Assembly (NCBI GenBank): GCA_030680745.1
Contig: JAUXUR010000046.1
Location: forward strand, 1 to 64,000
From: Alphaproteobacteria bacterium
GTDB taxonomy: Bacteria; Pseudomonadota; Alphaproteobacteria; JAUXUR01
DNA: 64,000 nucleotides
Reading direction: 5' to 3'
A program made the translations under genes and the position numbers. The notes below the pieces were generated by a model. It saw only the letters and a program-made list of their open reading frames with translations, was not told where the DNA came from and ran no database searches. Below, piece after piece: positions 43,138-53,400 of the stretch (positions are counted from its first letter, which is position 1; each line of letters starts with the position of its first letter).

Positions 43138-44271
43138 CTATATATCAAAATAAGTGAACAGGACCGAGAATACCGCATCCAGTACAATGATTATAAACAA
43201 AGACTTAACAACAGATTTCGTAGTATGAATACCAACACTTTCAGCACTGCCTGAAACTTTTAAACCTTCAAAACAACCAACAAGGGCAATCACAAAAGCA
43301 AAAACAGGTGCTTTGGAAAGTCCTACCCAAAGAGCAGACAAAGGAACAGCTTGTTTTAATTGAATTATATATTCATAAGGATGAATATTGAGCAGCATCC
43401 AACACCCAGCACCACCGCCGATAAGAGCCATAATATTGCCAAAAAAAGTAAGCAACGGAAAAGCAATCATCAGCGCAAAAATACGCGGAATAACTAAAAT
43501 TTCCAACGGATGAATACCCATCGTTTTAAGTGCATCAATTTCTTCATTTACAGCCATCGTACCAATTTGTGCTGTAATGGCACTACCTGTACGACCCGCA
43601 ATAATGACAGCGCTTAATAAAATACCTAATTCACGAAGCGTTGCAATCCCTACAAGATTAACGGTATAAATATCTGCACCAAAACGTTGTAATTGTGTGG
43701 CGCCTTGATACGCTAAAACAATGCCTACTAAAAAAGTTAGAAGTCCGATAATAGGCAACGCATCAAAACCCATTATACGTATATGATAAAAAAGAGAGGT
43801 CCATCTAAACTTTAAGGGTCTTAAAATAGAGCGTATCGAAATGGTAAGAACTTCACCAAAAAAACCTAGAAGGTCTAAACCATCCTTCCAAGCAATGATT
43901 GTTTTTTCACCTATAGATACGAGTGTTTTTTCAATAAAAGGCGCTTCTTGATGTAGCGGAATAGAAATATCATCAAGATGATGAATACGGTTAAATAAAT
44001 TCTGAAATTTTTCAGGAAGATTCGTATAAGTTACATTAATGTTATCTTTTTTATAAAATTTTTCAATTGTTTTAACAAGCCATGAACCTGCAGAATCAAG
44101 TTCTTTTAGATCCTGGCAGTTTAAAATAACTTTTTTAATATTTTTTTTGTCAAGATTTTGAATCAATAATTCAATAGTAGTTGCTTCTGAAAGCACCCAT
44201 TTTCCTTTTATATGAATAATGGATTCATTTTTTTCAGTTAATTGGGAAAAATAGGTTATTGTCTTATCCAT
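43138..44271 (-). CDS. mlaE: Mla-type permease MlaE fused to an N-terminal STAS domain
   Basis: A 377-residue protein. Residues about 10-100 form a STAS domain (LNCQDLKELDSAGSWLV), the function performed by separate MlaB in enterobacteria. Residues about 150-375 are the MlaE permease (GAQLQRFGADIYTVNLVG-like and AGRTGSAITAQIGTMAVNEEIDAL, the family signature). It is the first gene of mlaE-mlaF-mlaD-lipoprotein. Its start is 64 nt from the divergent tamA start, so the two envelope operons share one regulatory region. Confidence 0.9.
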   Translation of the reverse strand: MDKTITYFSQLTEKNESIIHIKGKWVLSEATTIELLIQNLDKKNIKKVILNCQDLKELDSAGSWLVKTIEKFYKKDNINVTYTNLPEKFQNLFNRIHHLDDISIPLHQEAPFIEKTLVSIGEKTIIAWKDGLDLLGFFGEVLTISIRSILRPLKFRWTSLFYHIRIMGFDALPIIGLLTFLVGIVLAYQGATQLQRFGADIYTVNLVGIATLRELGILLSAVIIAGRTGSAITAQIGTMAVNEEIDALKTMGIHPLEILVIPRIFALMIAFPLLTFFGNIMALIGGGAGCWMLLNIHPYEYIIQLKQAVPLSALWVGLSKAPVFAFVIALVGCFEGLKVSGSAESVGIHTTKSVVKSLFIIIVLDAVFSVLFTYFDI

Positions 44272-44335
44272 GGTTTAAAATGCCGATAATAAAGTGTATG
44301 GTTTAAGCGCTAGACAATTATTGGTTAAGGGTTCA

Positions 44336-46183
44336 ATGCACAATATTAGTCAAAACTCTTTCATTTTACGAGTTCTTTTTTTTGCATTGAGCATTATTGT
44401 AATGAATTTGTCTACATTTAATTTATATGCATCAAAAATAAAACACCAAAAAAGAATCCAAAATAATTACACTCTTTCTTTTCAAACAGATGCACCTAAA
44501 AAAATTATAGACATTTTAAAAAGCCAAAGTGAATTACAAGAAAAACTAGAAAATGCGCCAGCTTCATTGTTGGCATTGACACGACGCGTTAAAAAAGATG
44601 TATCACTTTTTCAAAAAATTCTTAAATCATATGGATATATTGATGCAAAAGTTACGTATGACATTCAAGAAATGAAACAACCTATATCAGTCATTATTAA
44701 AATTAAAGCGGGCCAAAAATATAGATTGGAGCATTTTCAAGTTTTTTCTGAATTAGGTCCATATGATGTGCCGCATAAAACGCACAATCTTAAAAAAGAT
44801 GATTTTTTTGAAGCTTCAAAAATTAAACGTGCTGAGGATAAAATTGTTTTATTTGCACTTAATCATGGGTATCCTTTTGTTGAATTTAAGAAGCATCAAT
44901 TAAAAATTGATAAAGAAAATACTAAAATAGACATTGATGTTTATATAAAGTTGAATGATTTTTTGCGATTTGGTCAAGTAATTGTTGAAGGCAATAATAA
45001 AACTAAAAATATTTATATATTGAATCGATTGGGTTGGAAAGAAGGTGATGTATTTAGTCAAAAATTAATAGATAGCACACGCAAAAATTTAATTAAATCT
45101 GATGTTTTTGATGGGGTAAGTATTAAGCCCTTAAAAGATAAAGCGATTAACGGGATTGTACCGATTCATATTCAGGTTGTTGAAAATAAAAGACATTATA
45201 TTGGGGCAGGTATTGATATCTCATCAGAAGAAGGTTTAGGCGGTAAAATATTCTGGGGTCATCGTAATTTATTTAATAAAGGTGAAAACTTTAAAATTGG
45301 CTATGAACGTCAACGTTTTAAACGTGGTCTTGATGTTAATTATAAAATACCAGATGTGTTTTTACAAAACCAATATTTGGCGCAATCTATAGAAATAAAA
45401 AAACAACATACTGATGCGTATCAATCAACTGAACGTCATTATAATATAGGGTTAGAGCATAATTTTAATAAGTTTTATACAAAAAATAATGGAATTAGAC
45501 TTTCATATGAAAAAGTGAATGATAAAAGATTTAGAATATTGTCTTTTCCACAAAGCCTTTCAATTGATACAACAAAAAACTTACTGGACCCTAAATTTGG
45601 GAACAGATTTAATGTTACTTTACGACCAGATTTTGTTATAGATAAAAAACAACCTCATTTTTTTACTGTTGATTTTGAAGCATCTCAATATTTTTCTTTG
45701 GACAAAATGTCGACTCATGTTCTTGCATTACGCGGAAAAATAGGGTCAATTATAAACAATTCTTTTAATAGCTTACCTAAAACGAGGCTTTTTTACGTGG
45801 GTGGTGCCCATTCAGTCAGAGGCTATGGATATCAAATGATAGGACCTTTAACGAATGATACTAATCCTAAAAATCGAATGCCAACAGGTGGAAGATCATT
45901 ATTTGAAGGGGCTATTGAATGGCGTTACCGCATGACAGAATCATTAGGACTTGTTCCTTTTATGGATTTTGGTGCCTTGAGTCAAAACAAATTTATTAAA
46001 GTTAAAAATTTGTGGTCGCGCACAACTTACGATAGTAAATTATTTACGGGTGTTGGACTCGGCGGACGTTATTATTTAGGTGACATCGGTCCCGTTAGGG
46101 TTGATATTGCAGTACCACTTAACAAACGCCGAAAGATTGATCGTTTTGCTCAATTTTATGCAAGTTTTGGTCAATCATTCTAA
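44336..46183 (+). CDS. tamA: Translocation and assembly module TamA (BamA-family outer-membrane protein)
   Basis: About 615 residues: a signal peptide (to about residue 32), three POTRA-like domains (about 40-270) and a C-terminal 16-strand barrel (about 275-615), with the conserved VRGYGY loop (near GGAHSVRGY) and terminal Phe (FGQSF). It works with TamB in outer-membrane protein or phospholipid delivery. The ATG at 44336 has AAGGG upstream; an in-frame GTG at 44294 adds 14 residues before the signal peptide. The tamB start follows after 12 nt. Confidence 0.9.
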   Translation: MHNISQNSFILRVLFFALSIIVMNLSTFNLYASKIKHQKRIQNNYTLSFQTDAPKKIIDILKSQSELQEKLENAPASLLALTRRVKKDVSLFQKILKSYGYIDAKVTYDIQEMKQPISVIIKIKAGQKYRLEHFQVFSELGPYDVPHKTHNLKKDDFFEASKIKRAEDKIVLFALNHGYPFVEFKKHQLKIDKENTKIDIDVYIKLNDFLRFGQVIVEGNNKTKNIYILNRLGWKEGDVFSQKLIDSTRKNLIKSDVFDGVSIKPLKDKAINGIVPIHIQVVENKRHYIGAGIDISSEEGLGGKIFWGHRNLFNKGENFKIGYERQRFKRGLDVNYKIPDVFLQNQYLAQSIEIKKQHTDAYQSTERHYNIGLEHNFNKFYTKNNGIRLSYEKVNDKRFRILSFPQSLSIDTTKNLLDPKFGNRFNVTLRPDFVIDKKQPHFFTVDFEASQYFSLDKMSTHVLALRGKIGSIINNSFNSLPKTRLFYVGGAHSVRGYGYQMIGPLTNDTNPKNRMPTGGRSLFEGAIEWRYRMTESLGLVPFMDFGALSQNKFIKVKNLWSRTTYDSKLFTGVGLGGRYYLGDIGPVRVDIAVPLNKRRKIDRFAQFYASFGQSF

Positions 46184-46195
46184 AGGATTATTATA

Positions 46196-49100
46196 GTGTC
46201 TATGGATAAAAAAGCATTTTTTAAAAAATTAATAAGTTTAACACGTTTTTCATTGAGTTTATTTTTACTTTTTAGCATCTTACTTTTTTCATTTGTTGGT
46301 ATTTTTTATATAAGCCTTTTTACGGATAAGGGACGCTCTATCATTAGCGCGTTTATTGTCAAATCTATACATGACGAAAATTTTCAAATCACACTTGGTC
46401 CTGTTTCAGGATCCCCGCCGACACCCCTTAAATTTTCTTATATCGACATAAAAGATCCACAAGGTGTTTGGGCACGCGTTGAAAATATTGATTTTATTTG
46501 GAATCCCTCTTCTTTGTTTCGCGGTAAAATTGATATTGAAAAAATAAATGTTGAAAAAATAAACATATTAAGAATTCCTACCGATACTTCTAAAACTACA
46601 GAAGATTTTAAACTTGAATTACCACGTTTGCCGTTCTCTTTTGCATTGCAGGAAATAAATTTTCAACATATTGCGCTTGAAAAGGATGTTTTAGGCGAAA
46701 AATTAGATTTAAACCTAGATGGCTCTATCTCTTATGGATTTTTAAGTCCTAAAATTGCTTTAAATTTTAATTTATATGAATCAAATGGAACTGAGGCAGT
46801 TTTAAATCTTGACTATAACCAATCGCATAAAAATCTTAGTTTGTTAACGCATGTATTCGATAAAGGAAACGGATTTTTAGCACAAAAACTTAAAATGTCT
46901 TTGCCCACAAATATAGCTTTTAGTGGCTCAGGTCCTATTGATCATTGGAAAGGTCAATTGACAGCGAATTTAGGCGAACAAAATGTTTTTCTAGGCGATA
47001 TTTCGCTTATACCTGAGGCCAAGCATTTAAAGGCGTCTGTTAATTTAAAATCTAATTTTTACGGTGAATTAAAGCCTTTTTTTGCAAAGATACTTGAACA
47101 AGAATGCGCAACAAATGCAAATTTTGATATAGATTTCAATTCGATAAAATTAAAAGATGCACATATTCAATCACCTGTTTTTGATTTTTCTTTTGTGGGC
47201 AATGCCGATATTTTAGCATCATCACTTATGGGCGATGGTAAAGTTAATCTAACTTTTTTAAAACCTTATGCGTTTTTTTCACTTAATGAGGCACCCTATC
47301 TTACAAAAACTACAAGTACTGCAGATTGTACCTTTAAGGGCAATTGGCAAAATTTAGAGATGAATATTGATGGTGAAGTGAAATCGGATCCTTTAACTTT
47401 TCCAGGATTTGGATTGGTCAAAGATATAGCGTTGGGTCTTCAAACAGAATTACATTTAAAAGATTTTTTAACCGAAAATCTAGAAATTGAAATTGATACA
47501 GATTTAGATTTTTTAGGGTTTAATACACAAAACAAAAGTTTTGTTGATCCACAAAAATTAGTGCTCAAAGTGGAAGCTTTGTATAAAGAGCAAAACGAAA
47601 AATTTGAAATTTCCAATCTTAATATCCAAGGTGATCATCTTATTCTTCATGGCGCAATAGATTTTGAAAAAGAAGACATAACATCCTGTTCGATTGATAT
47701 TCAACATCAAGATCTAACCCGATTTGAATCCTTGATGGGGCCTGTCCAAGGAACATTTAATGCGACAATTTCGAAAGAAAAAGAATCGCCTCATTTCCAT
47801 ATGATTACTCAAAGCAACGATATGGTGATAAAAAATTACAAATTACCCGAAATAATGAGTGAATTAAATGTAAGTCTTGATCCGCAAAGAACAAAAGGTG
47901 ATTTTTTTGTCAATGTAGGAATTGAAAAACCACTCAATATTTCAAGTCAATTTGATTATGCTAAAGATATTTTAAAACTTCAAAACCTGTCTTTGGGTGG
48001 TGTGGAATCAAAGCTTTTAGGACAATTATCGTGGGATATACTTAAAAACAATCTGCAAGGATTCATTAAAGGTAATTTAAAAGAAATTGATTTTTTAGAG
48101 CCCTTCTTAAATGTTGAATCACTTGTTGGTAATATCGATTGTGATTTTAAGTTTGACACAGATAAAAAAGGAAATGCGCAGGCTCAGGGCTTGGTAAAAT
48201 TAAAAAATGTGCATGCGTCCGTTGATACAATTTTTGAAATAGGTCATGGTCTTGTACGATTGGATTTAAATGATTTTTTCAAAAAACCACAAGGTAAATT
48301 AAATATCAGTCTTTTGGATTGTCGCGCACATGATGTTGATCTTTCTCAAGCACGCCTTCAATTAGAAGGAGATTTTGATGGTGCACATCTTACGTCAAAA
48401 TTTAAAGGCGCAAAACCTTTTCCTTATGAACTTGATTTGATTGGGCATTATGACAAAAAACAAGATGGTTTCTTATTTCAACTCAGCAAATTTGAAGGCA
48501 GTCTTAATAAAAAAAATTATGCTTTAACAAAACCATTAATATTAACGCAACACAAAAATAATTTTTCGTTTCCACAAACAAGCTTGCGTATTGGGAAAGG
48601 TGTTTTAGCAGGATTTTTAAATATAAATTTAGTAGATACAATACAAGATAATTCGAAAATTCAATTTTCTTGGCGTGATCTTCCCGCAGATTTAATTGCA
48701 TTGATTAACCCTTCAATACCACTTCAAGGTGGTATACATGGCCATTTGATGCTTGAAAAAAAGCAAAAAGAAATTCTTGGACATTTTGATATAGAATCAG
48801 ATCAATTACTCTTTGATTTAGGTGAAGATTTTGCCCCTGTTTTTTATACAAAATTATCCGGAAAAATAAATGATAATGCGCTGCTTCTTGAGGGTAGTCT
48901 TAAAGAAGAAAAACTTAAAGATTCTGATTTTACGCTTAAAGGCAAAATTCCCCTTCTATTTCATGAATCATTTTTACCTATGTTTGATGAAAAATTGCCG
49001 ATTAATATTGATTGCGCTGGGAAATTAGATTTAGCTTATTTGTCGCCTTTTTTACCGACTTATGAAGATATTTTAGAAGGAACAATTCAAGGTTCTTTAA

Positions 49101-50275
49101 AACTTGCCGGATTGATATCTGATCCAAATGCAACGGGTAAAATTTCGCTTCTAAAAGGATATTACGAAAATGCTCAATTTGGTACCATTCTTGACGATAT
49201 TCGTTGTGACATTGTAGCTAAAAATAACGAGTTACTTTTAGATAATTTAAGTGCCATCGATCAAAAAAAAGGAGAAATGAAAGGGAAAGGCAAAATAAGC
49301 CTTAAGGATAGTTTCCCTTATAATTTTAATGTCGTTTTTAATGATTATCAAATTGTGAATAATGATGATGCCGATGTGAAAGCCTTTGCAAATTTAGTTT
49401 TTTCTGGTCAAAAAAATCAAAAAAGTAATTTATCAGGCAATGTAGATATCAATCGCGCTAAAATAAAAATACCAGAAAAAATACATCAAGGTGTGGATGA
49501 TTTTTTTGAAGAAGATGATTATTGCACAGAAAACCAATCACATAATGCTTCAATGTTGAATCTTGATCTGAAAGTTGATTTAAAAAACCCCTTAATTTTA
49601 TCAGGTTTCGGGCTTGAAAGTGAGTGGTTGGGCGCTTGTCGCATTAATGGTGATATTTTAAAACCTAGGATTAAAGGAGCGCTTAAAGTACAAAAAGGAG
49701 ATTTTTCCTTATTTGGGACGAAGTTTAACCTTACAAAAGGCAATGTTTATTTTGACGGAAGCGATAAATTGATGCCAGATCTTTATATTTTAACTGAAGC
49801 TAAATCATCAGATTTAATTGCAAAACTTAATATTACAGGATCCGTTGATGCGCCTAAAATTGAACTCACATCGTCGCCTGAATTACCACAAGAAGAAATT
49901 GTTTCCCGTCTTCTTTTTAAACATGGAACGGCAAATCTAAACCCTATGCAGGCATTAAAATTAGGGACGATGTTGAATAAAATAAATGGTAGAAAATTAC
50001 CTTTATTTGAACAATTTGAAAAAATTCAAAATATTTTAGGATTAGACACTTTTGAATTTGATACAAGCGATGAAGATGGTAAGGGACCAAGTCCGATCCT
50101 CAAAGCCGGAAGCAAAATAACAGATAAAATTAAAGTGTCCGTTGAAGAAGATCTTAAAAACAGAAAAACCCATGGCAAATTGCAAGTTGAACTCACGCCT
50201 CATATTAATCTTGAAACAGGCGTGAGTAATGATTTGCAAGGGAATGTTGGGGTCTTTGGCAAATGGGATTATTGA
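46196..50275 (+). CDS. tamB: Translocation and assembly module TamB
   Basis: A 1359-residue protein anchored by one N-terminal helix (about 17-40). The long middle is beta-rich with repeating VxLxxFxV-like strands as in the AsmA/TamB bridge proteins, and the C-terminal about 350 residues are the TamB (DUF490) domain, including LVAKLNITGSV-like and SSPELPQEEIVSRLLF motifs and an aromatic last residue. It spans the periplasm and docks on TamA. The GTG start at 46196 lies nine bases after AAGGA; an ATG at 46202 is the alternative. It is slightly longer than the Escherichia coli protein. Confidence 0.92.
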   Translation: MSMDKKAFFKKLISLTRFSLSLFLLFSILLFSFVGIFYISLFTDKGRSIISAFIVKSIHDENFQITLGPVSGSPPTPLKFSYIDIKDPQGVWARVENIDFIWNPSSLFRGKIDIEKINVEKINILRIPTDTSKTTEDFKLELPRLPFSFALQEINFQHIALEKDVLGEKLDLNLDGSISYGFLSPKIALNFNLYESNGTEAVLNLDYNQSHKNLSLLTHVFDKGNGFLAQKLKMSLPTNIAFSGSGPIDHWKGQLTANLGEQNVFLGDISLIPEAKHLKASVNLKSNFYGELKPFFAKILEQECATNANFDIDFNSIKLKDAHIQSPVFDFSFVGNADILASSLMGDGKVNLTFLKPYAFFSLNEAPYLTKTTSTADCTFKGNWQNLEMNIDGEVKSDPLTFPGFGLVKDIALGLQTELHLKDFLTENLEIEIDTDLDFLGFNTQNKSFVDPQKLVLKVEALYKEQNEKFEISNLNIQGDHLILHGAIDFEKEDITSCSIDIQHQDLTRFESLMGPVQGTFNATISKEKESPHFHMITQSNDMVIKNYKLPEIMSELNVSLDPQRTKGDFFVNVGIEKPLNISSQFDYAKDILKLQNLSLGGVESKLLGQLSWDILKNNLQGFIKGNLKEIDFLEPFLNVESLVGNIDCDFKFDTDKKGNAQAQGLVKLKNVHASVDTIFEIGHGLVRLDLNDFFKKPQGKLNISLLDCRAHDVDLSQARLQLEGDFDGAHLTSKFKGAKPFPYELDLIGHYDKKQDGFLFQLSKFEGSLNKKNYALTKPLILTQHKNNFSFPQTSLRIGKGVLAGFLNINLVDTIQDNSKIQFSWRDLPADLIALINPSIPLQGGIHGHLMLEKKQKEILGHFDIESDQLLFDLGEDFAPVFYTKLSGKINDNALLLEGSLKEEKLKDSDFTLKGKIPLLFHESFLPMFDEKLPINIDCAGKLDLAYLSPFLPTYEDILEGTIQGSLKLAGLISDPNATGKISLLKGYYENAQFGTILDDIRCDIVAKNNELLLDNLSAIDQKKGEMKGKGKISLKDSFPYNFNVVFNDYQIVNNDDADVKAFANLVFSGQKNQKSNLSGNVDINRAKIKIPEKIHQGVDDFFEEDDYCTENQSHNASMLNLDLKVDLKNPLILSGFGLESEWLGACRINGDILKPRIKGALKVQKGDFSLFGTKFNLTKGNVYFDGSDKLMPDLYILTEAKSSDLIAKLNITGSVDAPKIELTSSPELPQEEIVSRLLFKHGTANLNPMQALKLGTMLNKINGRKLPLFEQFEKIQNILGLDTFEFDTSDEDGKGPSPILKAGSKITDKIKVSVEEDLKNRKTHGKLQVELTPHINLETGVSNDLQGNVGVFGKWDY

Positions 50276-50284
50276 TTAACCTAT

Positions 50285-50389
50285 GGAATTCTTTAGAAAC
50301 TTGCTGATACGAGGTAAGACAGGAGATTTGGGAGGAAGCTGGAGTGTATTTTCATCAATCTTTTGTAGTGTTTTCTAAAGAAATCTAAT
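50285..50389 (+). repeat. Family B element, degenerate copy B4
   Basis: Ends GGAATTCTTTAGAAAC and GTTTTCTAAAGAAATC match the family B termini with several changes, and the centre (GGAGTGTATT) retains part of the core, but about 40 bp are missing. It starts 9 nt after the tamB stop in the usual polarity. A CATATGAT/ATCATAT hairpin follows at about 50429-50449. Confidence 0.6.
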
Positions 50390-50465
50390 ATTGTTTCCCT
50401 GAGCCAAAGCCCAGGGTTTAAATATACATATGATTATTGATCATATTATTTGAATTTAAACGATT

Positions 50466-53400
50466 TTATTCTACGTTCATCAGATCATGACCATTTTCAT
50501 CGCATTCAACTAAAATACCCATTTTTGTTAAAAACAATGCTAATGCAAGTTCTGTTGCTGTATTATTTTGATGTCCAATAATATACGAATCTATCTCTAT
50601 ATTATCAACATCAAATCCCTTATCTTTAAGCATTTCTTTTGCTGAATCAGCCAATAACACCCAAATGATGTTGGTGCCACTGACAGGTTCTTCAACATTC
50701 CATTTTTTTTCTCTCAACAAGTCATTAAAATGACTAATAATTTGTTTTGGCGTAAAATGTTGATGGAATATATCTAAAAGCTCTTGCAAAGAATTAGATA
50801 ATGGTCTTTTAAGATAAATATCTAATTTTGGTTTTTCATTTTCAGGTCGAAGACCAATGGCAGCGCCAAGAAAACCTTCAATCTGACCCATTTCATGAGA
50901 TAAAATCGCATAATTTTGACCTGGAAATAATTCCTCACCTATTTTATAAAGTATTTGACGTTTCAATTTATTTATTTCTTTAGTGCTTTCACCTGTTAGA
51001 CTTTTCCAACTTAAAGAAATATCTTTATCAATACGTGTGTTTGCATAAGTTGTATCGACAGCTTCTAAAAGATTTCCGCCTTCAGAAAGCATCATCAAAT
51101 TTAAAAGCCCAACAACCCATTTATTAGATATAAAACCTTTTATAAGTTCACGTAATTTGTCGCCTGTTTCAGACGTAAGATCTTTTAAAATCTGTGTAAA
51201 ATCATTTGAAACAACAAAATCATGAAGTTGCGTTTTAATCGAGTCAAAATCACCACGCCCTTCTACATCGCGCGGTTCTAAAAGATTTACTAAGTTTTCA
51301 ATCATTTCAGCCGATATATTTACATAAATATCAGCAGGTAAAGCTATTTCGTTTATTTCACAAAATCGGTGAAGATTTTCAGAAAAATTATCGGCGTCTG
51401 AAAGCATTGTGATAATATCCATAGCACGAATTAACATAGGCGCTAATATTTTGGCATCATTTGGATTGTTCTCAATGATTTTTTCTTCATCTTGTACAAT
51501 AGAACCCAACAATCCTTTTAACAAAATAGAATCATTGTTATTGCCTCTTAAATGTTTACCAAAAACATGATCAGAACTTATCATAGTTAATATTAAGCTA
51601 GATAATTCTGTTTTATCTTTTTTATATCTTTCTAATAAATACTTATCTGTAATAAGGTTTAATGTTAAAAGACGCGCATACCAATTTGTTACATTATTAA
51701 GTGTTGCTGAAAACAAAGGTTTAGATTCAACTTCATAATTTATCCATATAGCTTCATTCATACCTTGCCTGCAGCTATGTAATTCTTTCAATAAATTACA
51801 TATACTTTTTTTTCCAGCTTCACCCATCGATCTAAATTTTTTGACCATGGCCTGAAGCTTCAAAGCTTCTTGAGAAAAAGGTTCTGCAAAATATTTTATA
51901 AAATCATCCCGCCTAGATGTCCCTATCACGCCTTCATCTGTACAATTTTCAAGCAAAATTTCTACATCTTCAATATCTGCTATACGCTCTTGAGCGATAG
52001 GCATATAATTGAACAAATTGTGATTTACTTTATAATAAAGCGTTCTAACAGGTTCAGTTTTTACCTCTTCAACACTTTCTGGCGTCAAGCACACCTCAAA
52101 AAGAGCAGGATTATGCATAAAAGGTTTATTTAACTCTTGGATCATTTTAGCATAATATGCAATTGCACAATTGTTAGAATTATTATCATCTTCTTGCGCA
52201 TAAAGAAGAAGTAATTCTTGAATAAGGGAATTGCTTTCGCCTAATGTTTGAACAAGAGCACTAAGTATTGTTGACTTATCCCTCTTCTTCAATTCTCTCC
52301 AAACATTAAGCATGATAGAGTTATATTCCTCTTTGAATGAATCTCCAAAGAAAGAGTAAGACATCATATTAAGAATAAAATGATTAGGGTGTTCTGAAGT
52401 TAGTCTTTTATAATTATCTAAAAGATTGCTTCTGCTAATTTCAAGGTTATTTAAATCCTCCAAGAAAATCTTTGAAATTAAAGTGCAGCAAGCATGGCAT
52501 TCAACTTCTGGAAAATGTAGAATAGTGTCTATTAAATTTTCACGATATTGACTGCGGTATTTTCTTTTTTGCAACAAAAAATTTATAGCATTTAGTTGAA
52601 AAAAATCATATTTTGTAGTTGTCGCTATAAAATATATAGCGTTAATAGCAATTTTCTCCGTTAACGGATCATTCAATAAAACACGATCTACTTGTAAAGA
52701 CGATTCCTTTTTTGCAAGAAGTAATATTCGAATCAGCGTATTCAACAAAATATTTTTCAGTGTAGTGTTGCTTTGTATTTGATCGCAAGATGAATTATTC
52801 CATAAAAATATTATTGCATCTATTGCTTCTGCTGAAAAATTATAACAATGTTTCATAAAATATTCTAAAGCTTCAGGATGTTGCGTAATTTTAATAAAAT
52901 TATCAATTAAAAGTTCTGGAAATTGTATACGATATTCTGAATTATCCCATAAAATATCCATCATAAGATCCAAAGAATCTTTATAATAATTTGTATTATC
53001 GAGAACAATATTAACAAGTTCAGCTATTGATTGAAAATTTTCCCTTCGATAATCTAAGTCATTACATAAAAATGCGCAGGCATTAAATTGAGCTTCATAA
53101 TCGTACATATCATTTTTATTATTTTTAGCAATACCCACTAAAATATCAATCAAGATTTGTCGATATTCATGCTGACATTCTTGATCTTCCCACAAATTAG
53201 TTACTGTTTCTAAGCGCGTTTCTGCACATTTTAAGTGTTGAGCGATATACAAAAGCACCTGAACAGAAAGCTGTTTTTCAACCAAAGGGTCGTCAATTAA
53301 AACATCTAAATCTAGTAAAATTTCGGCTAATTTTTGATGCGTTTCAGTTTGAATTGCCTTTTTGGCAAAATCCAAACAAACTTGAATAATTATTTTTTTT

